Assembly (NCBI GenBank): GCA_024235655.1
Contig: JACKLY010000003.1
Location: forward strand, 124,001-188,000
Direction: 5' to 3'
Origin: Zoogloeaceae bacterium
GTDB lineage: Bacteria > Pseudomonadota > Gammaproteobacteria > Burkholderiales > Rhodocyclaceae
DNA: 64,000 nt
Shown: positions 51,128 to 59,465 of the stretch, piece by piece
Layout of the letters: each line of letters begins with the position of its first letter
Position numbering within the stretch: position 1 is the first letter of the stretch
Program-made: the position numbers and the translations under genes
Notes under the pieces: model-generated
What the model saw: the letters and a program-made list of their open reading frames with translations, nothing else
Databases searched by the model: none
What the model was told of the DNA's origin: nothing

Positions 51128-52411
51128 TTACATCATGCCCAGCGTACGTGGCAACCACAACGAAATTTCCGGCACGTAGGTAATCACGATCAGGAAGGCC
51201 AGCATCGCATACAGCCACGGCAGCACCGCCTTGGTCATCTCGGTCATGCCGGCGCGGGTAATTCCGCTGGCAACAAAGAGGTTGAGGCCCACCGGCGGTG
51301 TAATCATGCCGATTTCCATGTTCACCGTGATGATGATGCCGAAATGTACCGGGTCAATGCCCAGGGCAATGGCTACCGGGAACAGGATAGGCGCCAGAAT
51401 CAGAATGATTGACGACGGCTCCATGAAGTTACCAGCAACCAGCAGCAGGATGTTCACGATGATCAGGAAGCCGACCTGGCCGAGACCGGCAGCAACAATG
51501 GCATCAGCAATGTTTTGCGGAATCTGCTCCGAAGTAAGAATGAAGGAGAAGATAATCGCGCTGGCAATGATGAACAGCAGCATCGACGACATGTTGGCCG
51601 AATCAAGGAGCACCTTAGGAATCTGCTTGAAGGTCAAGTCCTTGTACACGAAGACGGCGATGAAGAAGGCGTAGACCGCACTCATGGCTGCAGCTTCGGT
51701 CGGCGTGAACATTCCGGAATAGATACCGCCCATCACGACAACGATCAGCATCAGCCCCCAGAAAGCCTTGCGGAAGGTCTGCCACCGCTCTTTCCAGCTT
51801 GCCGCCGGCAGGCGTGGGTAGCCACCCTTCTTGGCCTGGTACCAGGTGGTTGCACCCAAGGTCAGCGCCAGCAGGATGCCGGGAATGACGCCGGCCATGA
51901 ACAGGGCGCCCACCGATGAATTGGTGGTGACCGCATACATGACCATGACGATGGACGGCGGGATCAGGATACCCAGCCCACCGGCGGACGCCACGACACC
52001 GGCAGCGAACTTCATCGGAAAGCCTTGCTTGAGCATCGCCGGAATGAGGATCGAACCGATAGCCACCACGGTCGCTGGCGAAGAACCAGATACGGCAGCG
52101 AACAAGGCACAGGCCAAAACCGAGGACATGCCCAGACCGCCGGTCAGGTGACCGACCATCGAGGTTGCAAAATTGATCATGCGCCGGGCAACACCTCCGT
52201 GCGTCAGAAAATTGCCGGCGAGGATGAAGAACGGAATCGCCATGATTTCGAACTTCTCGATACCGGTAAACATCTTCAGCGCAATCGAGGCAATTGGCGT
52301 GTCCGTGAATACGAACATAAAGCTCAGAACAGTCAGGCCCAGGGCCACGCCTACCGGCATGCCGACAACCATCAGGATCAGCAGCAGGGCGAAAATAATC
52401 AGTGCACTCAT
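51128..52411 (-). CDS. dctM: TRAP transporter large permease DctM
   Basis: The 12-span ion-coupled membrane subunit of a TRAP dicarboxylate transporter, 427 residues. Typical segments are FTGIEKFEIMAIPFFILAGN near the start, AVSGSSPATVVAIGSILIPA, GGLGILIPPSIVMVMYAVTT, and VGLNLFVASGITRAG in the C-terminal half. GGGGAG precedes the ATG, which lies 3 bases after dctQ. DctM normally works with DctQ and the periplasmic DctP, all present here. Confidence 0.96.
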   Translation of the reverse strand: MSALIIFALLLILMVVGMPVGVALGLTVLSFMFVFTDTPIASIALKMFTGIEKFEIMAIPFFILAGNFLTHGGVARRMINFATSMVGHLTGGLGMSSVLACALFAAVSGSSPATVVAIGSILIPAMLKQGFPMKFAAGVVASAGGLGILIPPSIVMVMYAVTTNSSVGALFMAGVIPGILLALTLGATTWYQAKKGGYPRLPAASWKERWQTFRKAFWGLMLIVVVMGGIYSGMFTPTEAAAMSAVYAFFIAVFVYKDLTFKQIPKVLLDSANMSSMLLFIIASAIIFSFILTSEQIPQNIADAIVAAGLGQVGFLIIVNILLLVAGNFMEPSSIILILAPILFPVAIALGIDPVHFGIIITVNMEIGMITPPVGLNLFVASGITRAGMTEMTKAVLPWLYAMLAFLIVITYVPEISLWLPRTLGMM

Positions 52412-52414
52412 CGC

Positions 52415-53149
52415 TTAACTCCCCTGCTTCTTGTCGTTGGATTTTGGCGTGCCGGGTGGCGGATGGCTCTTTTCCCACTCACGTTCGCTTTTGCCGGCAT
52501 GCGCATGCTCGCGCTGCTCAGCAATTTCGATGGCCTCCCCCAAGTTCAGAACCTCACCCTCGTCCAGCCCTTCAACATGGCCGTGATCATGGGAAGGCAA
52601 TTCACCGGTACCGATAAACTTGATCATCACCTGGAAAAAGCGGAAACACATCAGGGCTGAGCCAAGCGGTACGGCGGAATAAACCATCCAGGTTGGCCAC
52701 TCCAGATCAGGCGTGATCGGCCCTTCGAAATGCTCCCCAGGTGACATGCCAAAGGCAGTCAGTGTGTAGTACGCCATCCCGTTTTCCCAGACGAAAGTGG
52801 CACCAAACACAGCAATCACCAGCGAGAACAGGATGCCGCAGGCCAGACCCAGAATAATCATGGCTGCGCGTTTTTTTTCTTCCAGATTGTTGATCAGCAG
52901 ATCAACGCCAACGTGGATACCGGTGCGCACACCATAAGCCGCGCCAAATTTCGCCATCCACACAAAAAGAATGATGCTGAATTCCTGGGCCCAGCCCAGA
53001 TCCCTTGCCAGCAGCCAGTCCTGAACCCCCGGAATGGCGAAGCCCGAACCATAGCGATGCACCACGGAGACAAAGATGACAATGGTTGCCACCGCCATCA
53101 ATGAACCAATGATCACCTCTTCCAGGCGGTCAATAATTTTCAGGAACAT
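52415..53149 (-). CDS. dctQ: TRAP transporter small permease DctQ
   Basis: The 4-span small membrane subunit that joins DctM. 244 residues, longer than the usual 160-210 because of loops and a His/Glu/Lys-rich C-terminal tail (LPSHDHGHVEGLDEGEVLNL, then KSEREWEKSHPPPGTPKSND). Core features are LEEVIIGSLMAVATIVIFVS, WAQEFSIILFVWMAKFGAAY and RTGIHVGVDLLI. GGAGAGGG precedes the ATG. Confidence 0.93.
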   Translation of the reverse strand: MFLKIIDRLEEVIIGSLMAVATIVIFVSVVHRYGSGFAIPGVQDWLLARDLGWAQEFSIILFVWMAKFGAAYGVRTGIHVGVDLLINNLEEKKRAAMIILGLACGILFSLVIAVFGATFVWENGMAYYTLTAFGMSPGEHFEGPITPDLEWPTWMVYSAVPLGSALMCFRFFQVMIKFIGTGELPSHDHGHVEGLDEGEVLNLGEAIEIAEQREHAHAGKSEREWEKSHPPPGTPKSNDKKQGS

Positions 53150-53162
53150 TACCCTCTCCTCG

Positions 53163-53199
53163 CAAAAACGCCCGCTGCAGGGTGAATCAGCAGCGGGCG
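53163..53199 (-). terminator. Intra-operon terminator/attenuator between dctP and dctQ
   Basis: On the minus strand a 9-bp stem CGCCCGCTG/CAGCGGGCG (53191-53199 with 53169-53177) around a 13-base loop is followed by TTTTT. It lies 17 bases after the dctP stop. Partial termination here would yield more binding protein than permease, and the hairpin could also protect the dctP mRNA. Confidence 0.8.
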
Positions 53200-53215
53200 C
53201 TTCGAAGCATTTTTA

Positions 53216-54220
53216 TCAGAGCTTGGACGGATCGAAACCGGTTTCTTTGTAGAAGGCGTCGATCGTTTCCTTACCGATACGGGAAGCCATATCAGAGTGG
53301 GTCTTGACCAGAACCTTCTTCAATTCGGCACGCTCAGCAGCGGTCGGCGTATGGATTTCGGTCTTGCCGGAAGCCTTGACCTTGGCCAGTGCTTCGTCGT
53401 TCTCGGCCTTGGCGATCTTGTTGGCGTACTCGGTAGCTTCTTTCATTGCCTGCTCAAGCTGACCACGGACATCTGCCGGCAGACCATCCCAGAACTTCTT
53501 GTTGGTGATGACGGCATAACCCAGATAACCGTGTTCCGTCAGCGACATGTGCTTCTGGACTTCGAACATTTTCTGTGTATAGAGGTTCGAATGCGGGTTC
53601 TCGGTACCATCAACCACGCCGGTCTGCAGCGCCTGATAAACCTCCGAGAATGCCATCATCTGCGGCAGCGAGCCCAGGTTGCGCATCTGCGACTCAAGCA
53701 CCTTGGATGACTGAATACGCATCTTCAAGCCCTTGAAGTCAGCCGGCGTCTTCAGCGGCTTGTTGGCCGAGAAAGACTTGAAACCGTTATCCCAGAAGGC
53801 CAGACCCTTGATACCCTTCGGCTCCAGCTTGGCCAGCAACGAAGCACCCAGCGGGCCCGTCGTGACCTTGTGCAATTCATTGGCGTTATCAAAAATATAC
53901 GGCAGATCGAAAGCTTCGAATTCCTTCACGCCAAGCGGGCCAAATTTGGCCAGTGACGGAGCCAGCATCTGCACAGCGCCCAATTGCAGCGCCTCCATCT
54001 CTTCCTTGTCCTTGTACAGGGTGGAGTTGGCGTAGACTTCAACCTTGACCTTGTCTTTGGTCAATTCAGCAGCACGCTTGGCAAAAAAATCCGAAGCCTT
54101 GCCCTTGGGGGTGTCCTGCGACACAACGTGGCTGAACTTGATGACGATCGGCTGCTGGGCAAAGGCACCGAAAGAAATGGTGCTGGCAACCAGTGCTGCA
54201 GCGAGTGCGGTTAGTTTCAT
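53216..54220 (-). CDS. dctP: TRAP C4-dicarboxylate-binding periplasmic protein DctP
   Basis: The periplasmic solute receptor of the TRAP system, 334 residues. The start ATG at 54220 follows GGAGGAGATC and gives a signal peptide MKLTALAAALVASTISFGAF ending AFA-QQ. The DctP family core is clear: IKFSHVVSQDTPKGKASDFF, YANSTLYKDKEEMEALQLGA, FEAFDLPYIFDN, FKGLKMRIQSSKVLESQMRN (substrate-carboxylate Arg) and EVYQALQTGVVDGTENPHSN. The strong similarity to DctP-type receptors supports malate, succinate or fumarate as substrates, but this is family-based. Confidence 0.95.
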   Translation of the reverse strand: MKLTALAAALVASTISFGAFAQQPIVIKFSHVVSQDTPKGKASDFFAKRAAELTKDKVKVEVYANSTLYKDKEEMEALQLGAVQMLAPSLAKFGPLGVKEFEAFDLPYIFDNANELHKVTTGPLGASLLAKLEPKGIKGLAFWDNGFKSFSANKPLKTPADFKGLKMRIQSSKVLESQMRNLGSLPQMMAFSEVYQALQTGVVDGTENPHSNLYTQKMFEVQKHMSLTEHGYLGYAVITNKKFWDGLPADVRGQLEQAMKEATEYANKIAKAENDEALAKVKASGKTEIHTPTAAERAELKKVLVKTHSDMASRIGKETIDAFYKETGFDPSKL

Positions 54221-54272
54221 ATGATCTCCTCCAGAATTTGCAAAAAGACGGGACAGACTCCCGGCTGCACGC

Positions 54273-54317
54273 AGTATCACAAATCAGGAGCCGTATCTGA
54301 ATTGTGGATATCCACAA
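54273..54317 (-). promoter_or_regulatory. dctP promoter with 16-bp perfect palindrome as candidate DctR operator
   Basis: TTGTGGATATCCACAA (54302-54317) is a perfect palindrome. Directly leftward lie a -35-like TTCAGA (54296-54301), a 17-bp spacer and an extended -10, TGT-GATACT (54273-54278). The palindrome centre is near -43 relative to the predicted start, a typical activator position. It lies in the divergent dctP/dctS gap, so DctR is the natural candidate; this is inference. Confidence 0.6.
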
Positions 54318-54362
54318 CCCATGCAATACAAAGGCGTTGTCTCTGCGAGGTAACATAGGCGC

Positions 54363-56339
54363 ATGAAACGTATCATGCGCCCCCTGCGCGAAACCACTCC
54401 CCCATGGTCAAGCTGGTATCTGACCATGCCCAAGCTTGCTGTCAGCCTGCTGGTCATTCTGCTGGTGGTGCTGCTATGGCTGCTGCAGAACAATGAGAAG
54501 GAAGAGCAGCGCGCCACCCTGATTGCCGATGTCCTGTGGCTGGAGCAGAGCATCCACTTCCATGTCCTGAGCAATGTCGAGCAACTGCAACAGCTATCAC
54601 TCGACCTGGCCAAGGATGAAACACCCGAAAAATTGTTCGACACCCGTGCCCGCCACTTGATCCGTACCAATTCCGAGTTGGCCCAGATTGCCTGGCTGGA
54701 TAACGACGGCGTGATGCGTGCGGCACTTCCCAACCACATTTCTCCCCGTCAGGAAGTGACCAACACAAGGGACACCCGGGAGGAGCTTGCTGAACTGGCG
54801 AGAAAACTCGGGAAACCGGTTTTTTCACGCACATTCACCAGCCTGAAGGATTCGTTTTTCGAGCTTTATGTACCGGTTTATAACGGCAACAGACTCGCTG
54901 GCATTCTGGTTGCCACACATTCGCTGGCCGGCCAGATCAACCAGATTGTTCCCTGGTGGTTCACCGAAAAGTATCAGCTGCAGATCATAGATGACGACGG
55001 CAGGATTCTCGCCAGCAAATCAAAGTTGAACCCCGGGCGCTCTACCATTTCCCATCAGGTTGCGCTGGACCCCCCCGGCTACGGCGTATCCATGCTGGTC
55101 ACGGTGAATCGTGCTTCATCCAGCGCCGTGCAATCGCTGATCATGACGCTCATTATCCTGCTGGCCGTCGCGGTTTTCTGGAGCCTGTGGGCAATGCGCG
55201 GCCTCATGCGAAGGCGGCTGGCAGCAGAACAGGCGTTACGCACGGAGCATGCATTCCGCAAAGCAATGGAAGATTCCCTGACCATCGGCATGCGTGCCCG
55301 CGACCGTGAAGGGCGTATCACCTATGTCAACCCGGCTTTCTGCGAGATGACGGGATTCGTTCCAGCAGACCTGATCGGCGCACTCCCCCCCTACCCCTAC
55401 TGGAATCCAGACGACCAGGAACGTACGCAGCAGCTACACAACAAGGTACTTGATGGACAAGCCCCCCGTGAAGGTTTCGAACTCCGCTTCCGGCGCAAGA
55501 ATGGCGAGCATTTCGATGCACTGGTCTATGAAGCACCACTGATTGATGCGGACGGTCAGCACACAGGCTGGATGGGCTCCGTGCTTGATATTACGGAGCG
55601 CAAGCAGGCGGAAGAACTGGCCCGGCAGCAGGAAGAAAAGTTACAGATCACCTCCCGTCTCGTCACCATGGGCGAAATGGCCTCAACGCTGGCGCATGAG
55701 CTGAACCAGCCGCTTTCCGCCATTTCCAGCTACAACACGGGCTGCATCAACAAACTTGATTCGGGAAATTATTCTGCCAACGAGCTGCGCGGTGCCATGG
55801 AAAAACTGGGAGTTCAAGCGCAGCGAGCCGGCAAGATCATCCGACGGGTTCATGACTTCGTACGAAAAAGCGAACCCAAGCTGGCCGAATGTGACCTGGC
55901 GGAAATCGTCGACGATGCTATCGGCTTCATCGAGCATTTTGCCCAGAAGCGGCTGGTTCGTATCGAAAGACAGATTCCGGGCTGGCGACAGCCCCTGCTT
56001 GCCGATCAGGTGATGATCGAGCAGGTACTGCTCAACCTGATGCGCAATGCCATCGAAGCCATGAACGACAAGCCGCCGCAGGATCGTTTGCTCAGCATTC
56101 AGCTCATCCAGCATGAACGGCAGATCGAAGTCCGGGTGATTGATCGGGGCAGCGGCATAGCCGCCGAGATCCAGGAACGCCTGTTCACGCCATTTTTCTC
56201 GACAAAGCCGGACGGAATGGGCATGGGCCTCAATATCTGCCGCTCGATCATCGAATTTCACAAAGGACGCCTCTGGGTAGAAAACAACCCGGCTGGCGGT
56301 ACGATCTTTGTCTTCACCCTGCCGCTACTTGCACCATGA
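54363..56339 (+). CDS. dctS: Membrane sensor histidine kinase, DctS-like
   Basis: A sensor kinase of 658 residues next to a TRAP dicarboxylate system. Membrane span 1 (KLAVSLLVILLVVLLWLLQ), a periplasmic domain of about 210 residues, span 2 (MTLIILLAVAVFWSLWAM, about 258-280), a cytoplasmic PAS domain (RDREGRITYVNPAFCEMTGF), the phosphoacceptor His445 (STLAHELNQPLSAISSYNTG) and an ATPase domain (LLNLMRNAIEAMNDKP, GMGMGLNICRSIIEFHKGRL). In Rhodobacter, dctS-dctR lies divergent to dctPQM; the same arrangement here supports the name. Its stop overlaps the dctR start by 4 bp. Confidence 0.9.
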   Translation: MKRIMRPLRETTPPWSSWYLTMPKLAVSLLVILLVVLLWLLQNNEKEEQRATLIADVLWLEQSIHFHVLSNVEQLQQLSLDLAKDETPEKLFDTRARHLIRTNSELAQIAWLDNDGVMRAALPNHISPRQEVTNTRDTREELAELARKLGKPVFSRTFTSLKDSFFELYVPVYNGNRLAGILVATHSLAGQINQIVPWWFTEKYQLQIIDDDGRILASKSKLNPGRSTISHQVALDPPGYGVSMLVTVNRASSSAVQSLIMTLIILLAVAVFWSLWAMRGLMRRRLAAEQALRTEHAFRKAMEDSLTIGMRARDREGRITYVNPAFCEMTGFVPADLIGALPPYPYWNPDDQERTQQLHNKVLDGQAPREGFELRFRRKNGEHFDALVYEAPLIDADGQHTGWMGSVLDITERKQAEELARQQEEKLQITSRLVTMGEMASTLAHELNQPLSAISSYNTGCINKLDSGNYSANELRGAMEKLGVQAQRAGKIIRRVHDFVRKSEPKLAECDLAEIVDDAIGFIEHFAQKRLVRIERQIPGWRQPLLADQVMIEQVLLNLMRNAIEAMNDKPPQDRLLSIQLIQHERQIEVRVIDRGSGIAAEIQERLFTPFFSTKPDGMGMGLNICRSIIEFHKGRLWVENNPAGGTIFVFTLPLLAP

Positions 56340-56959
56340 CACAACACGTATACTTGGTTGATGACGATGAGGCGATCCGGGATTCCCTCGGCTGGCTGCT
56401 GCAATCACGCAATCTTAATTGTCAGGCTTATGCCTCTGCCGAATCCTTTCTCGATGCCTGGCAAATGGAGATGACCGGGTGCCTCCTGCTCGACATCCGC
56501 ATGAAAGGGATGAGTGGCCTGGAATTGTTTGATCGCCTGCTTGAACTGAACAACCCGCTCCCGGTCATATTTCTTACCGGGCACGGCGATGTGCCGATGG
56601 CGGTTGGTGCACTGAAAAAAGGGGCTTTTGATTTCGTTGAAAAGCCTTTTGACGATAACGAACTGGTCAATCGGGTGCTGGAAGCCATGCAACTCGACCA
56701 GAACCGACGGGCAGTTGCAGCAAGCAGTGACAGCCTGAACAGCCTGATTGAGAAGCTGACCACCCGGGAGCGGCAAGTGATGGAACTCATTCTCGCTGGC
56801 AAATTCAACAAGGTGATCGCCGATGAACTCAGCATCAGCATGCGCACTGTTGAAGTGCACCGGGCCAACCTGTTTGAAAAAATGGGGGTCAGGACTGCTG
56901 TTGAACTTTCACAACTGATGAGTGTGCGGACCGGTGCGGGAATCAACAACCATGGCTGA
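56336..56959 (+). CDS. dctR: FixJ/LuxR-family response regulator, DctR-like
   Basis: A 207-residue regulator: receiver domain (VYLVDDDEAIRDSLGWLL, phospho-acceptor Asp53 in LLLDIRMKGMSG, Lys in VEKPFDDNELV) and a LuxR-type HTH (LTTRERQVMELILAGKFNKV, then IADELSISMRTVEVHRANLF). It should be phosphorylated by the overlapping upstream kinase and activate dctPQM. This is the FixJ type, not the sigma54-dependent DctD type. It ends inside the start of the GGDEF-EAL gene. Confidence 0.93.
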   Translation: MTQHVYLVDDDEAIRDSLGWLLQSRNLNCQAYASAESFLDAWQMEMTGCLLLDIRMKGMSGLELFDRLLELNNPLPVIFLTGHGDVPMAVGALKKGAFDFVEKPFDDNELVNRVLEAMQLDQNRRAVAASSDSLNSLIEKLTTRERQVMELILAGKFNKVIADELSISMRTVEVHRANLFEKMGVRTAVELSQLMSVRTGAGINNHG

Positions 56960-59465
56960 TACTGGCAAAGGGGGCATCTCGTCACCAGCTGCTGACAGCA
57001 GCGATATTGATACAGCGTTCAGCAAAGGCTTATTGAACGCCTTGCTGCAGGCCGATACCGGTTTGCTGATCATGTCGATCGACATGCAGCACATCATTCG
57101 TCACTGCAACGAACTGGCCATGCGCATGCTGGCACCCAGTATCGGCCAGGTCATTGGCCGTTCGGTCGTTGATATTCACGAGCAGCTTGGCGTCGACAAT
57201 AAACGGTTTTTCGCAGGCCTGAAAAAGGCGCAGGCTCAAGGTGAATATCGGTTTGAACAGAAAATCGAGGCGGAAGATGGAACGCATCATCTTGAATCCC
57301 GGATTATTCCACTCACCGAAACCAACGGAGAAACCACTGGCTATTTGTTCGTTTCGTCTGACCTGAAAGCACTGAAGCAGGCAGAGCGCATGCAGCGCCT
57401 GCTCGGCAAAGCGGTGGATCAAAGCCCGGTCGCAGTAATCATTACCGATACACTCGGCATTACCCAGTACGTCAATGAACGTTTCACCCTGAATACGGGC
57501 TACACCGCTGATGATGTGATTGGCAAGCGTGCCGGCTATCAGCGCTCCGGACAAACCCCGACTGAGGTTTATGACGGACTCTGGCAAACCATCAGTGCCG
57601 GCCGCGAGTGGCGTGGCGAACTGCTCAACCGACGGAAGAGTGGCGAACTGTACTGGGATGCCGTGCGCATTGTCCCCCTCGCCAACACTGCGGGCAAAAT
57701 CACGCATTACCTGAGCATTCAGGAAGATATCTCGCAACGGAAGAAGGACGAGGAAACCATTCGTCTCTGGGCGACTGTGTTTGAAAACAGTGGTGAAGCA
57801 GTGGTGATTACAGACCGGGACAACCGGATCGTATCGGTCAACCAGGCGTTTACCGACATCACTGGCTACGCCCCCGGCGAGGTCATCGGGCAAAACCCGG
57901 CCAAGTTCAGTTCCGGCCGTCACGACCCTGATTTTTTCAAGGAAATGTGGCGCCGGCTCAATAGCTATGGCCATTGGCAAGGGGAAATCTGGGATCGCCG
58001 GAAAAGCGGTGAGGTTTATCCGAAATGGCTGGGCATCTCCGCTGTTCGCGACGGAAACGACTGTGTGACCCACTACGTTGCCATCTTTTCTGACATCAGT
58101 GAGCGCAAGGAAGCTCAGGAGCGCATTGAGTATCTTGCCCGCCACGACCCGTTGACCGGCCTGCCCAACCGCATGCTGCTCACTGATCGTGCAGAACAGG
58201 CACTGGCCAGTGCAGATCGGGCACGGAGCAAACTGGCTTTGCTTTTCCTCGATCTTGATCGATTCAAAACCATCAATGATTCACTCGGCCATGCCGTCGG
58301 CGACGCCCTGCTCATGGAAGTCACCGCCCGCTTGCAGGCATCGGTGCGCGAAACCGACACTATCAGCCGACTGGGCGGTGACGAATTCGTAGTCGTCGTC
58401 ACCGACCTCCATGATGACGAAACCGTTGTTCATGTCGCCCGCAAGATACTCGATGTGACGCAACAACCATTTGAAATCGCCGGCCACCGGTTTTCGATCT
58501 CGGTATCCATCGGTATCACCATGTTCCCCGCCGATGGTCGCGATTTCGATACTCTGCTGAAAAAAGCCGACACGGCGATGTATCACGCCAAGGATGCAGG
58601 GCGCAGCACCTACCGCTTCTTCACCGAGCAGATGAATGTCAATGCGCTGGAGCGCCTGCTCATCCAGAATCGCCTGCAGAACGCCATCGACAAGACGGAG
58701 TTCGTACTCCACTACCAGCCACAAATTGCCTTGGGCACCGGCCGGATCATCGGCATCGAATCCTTGGTCCGCTGGCAGAACCCGGAGCTTGGGCTGGTTC
58801 CTCCCGACCGCTTCATTCCGATTGCCGAAGAGAACGGCACCATCATCGCCATCGGCGACTGGGTGCTGTACGAAGCCTGCCGGCAGGCCAAGGCATGGAC
58901 CGAGGCAGGTATCGGCCCATTGCCGATGTCGGTGAACATCTCGATGCTCCAATTACAGCAGGGTGACTTTGTCGAGCGGGTGCTTGCCGTCCTCGACAAA
59001 ACAGGCCACGACCCATCGCTGCTTGAACTGGAATTTACCGAATCGGTACTGATTCAGGACATTGATCGTGTGCTTGAACAGGTTCAGCGGCTAAAGGCAG
59101 CCGGCATCTCGATTGCCATTGACGATTTCGGCACCGGCTACTCCAGCCTTTCCTATCTGAAGCGCCTGGATGTCGACCGCCTGAAGATCGATCGCTCCTT
59201 TGTCCGCGACATCGGCACGGACCCCGACGACGCAGCCATTGTGCGCGCCATTACCCAGATGGCACGCAGCCTGCGCTTGAAGGTTCTCGCCGAAGGGGCC
59301 GAAACCAGCGAGCAAACCCGTTTCCTGCTTGCCGAAGGTTGTGATGAAGTCCAGGGCTTTGTCTACTCGCGGCCACTGACTGCAGACGGCTTTTTCCGAC
59401 TGTACAAGGAATCCGGCGGCTTGCTCAATCGTCTGCTGTCTCGTCCCAATCAAGCACCAGACTAG
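56952..59465 (+). CDS. PAS-PAS-PAS-GGDEF-EAL c-di-GMP turnover protein
   Basis: A cytoplasmic protein of 837 residues. Three PAS domains (about 40-140, 145-265 and 270-390; the third with VVITDRDNRIVSVNQAFTDI). The GGDEF domain has an intact GGDEF at 475-479 and an I-site RETD five residues before it. The EAL domain has ESLVRW (603-608, a common EAL variant) and DDFGTGYSS starting at Asp724. Both activities could exist; which dominates is unknown. The ATG at 56952 lies 8 bases before the dctR stop, so translation is coupled to the dicarboxylate regulator. Its 3' end overlaps the convergent tilS by 41 bases. Confidence 0.93.
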   Translation: MADTGKGGISSPAADSSDIDTAFSKGLLNALLQADTGLLIMSIDMQHIIRHCNELAMRMLAPSIGQVIGRSVVDIHEQLGVDNKRFFAGLKKAQAQGEYRFEQKIEAEDGTHHLESRIIPLTETNGETTGYLFVSSDLKALKQAERMQRLLGKAVDQSPVAVIITDTLGITQYVNERFTLNTGYTADDVIGKRAGYQRSGQTPTEVYDGLWQTISAGREWRGELLNRRKSGELYWDAVRIVPLANTAGKITHYLSIQEDISQRKKDEETIRLWATVFENSGEAVVITDRDNRIVSVNQAFTDITGYAPGEVIGQNPAKFSSGRHDPDFFKEMWRRLNSYGHWQGEIWDRRKSGEVYPKWLGISAVRDGNDCVTHYVAIFSDISERKEAQERIEYLARHDPLTGLPNRMLLTDRAEQALASADRARSKLALLFLDLDRFKTINDSLGHAVGDALLMEVTARLQASVRETDTISRLGGDEFVVVVTDLHDDETVVHVARKILDVTQQPFEIAGHRFSISVSIGITMFPADGRDFDTLLKKADTAMYHAKDAGRSTYRFFTEQMNVNALERLLIQNRLQNAIDKTEFVLHYQPQIALGTGRIIGIESLVRWQNPELGLVPPDRFIPIAEENGTIIAIGDWVLYEACRQAKAWTEAGIGPLPMSVNISMLQLQQGDFVERVLAVLDKTGHDPSLLELEFTESVLIQDIDRVLEQVQRLKAAGISIAIDDFGTGYSSLSYLKRLDVDRLKIDRSFVRDIGTDPDDAAIVRAITQMARSLRLKVLAEGAETSEQTRFLLAEGCDEVQGFVYSRPLTADGFFRLYKESGGLLNRLLSRPNQAPD

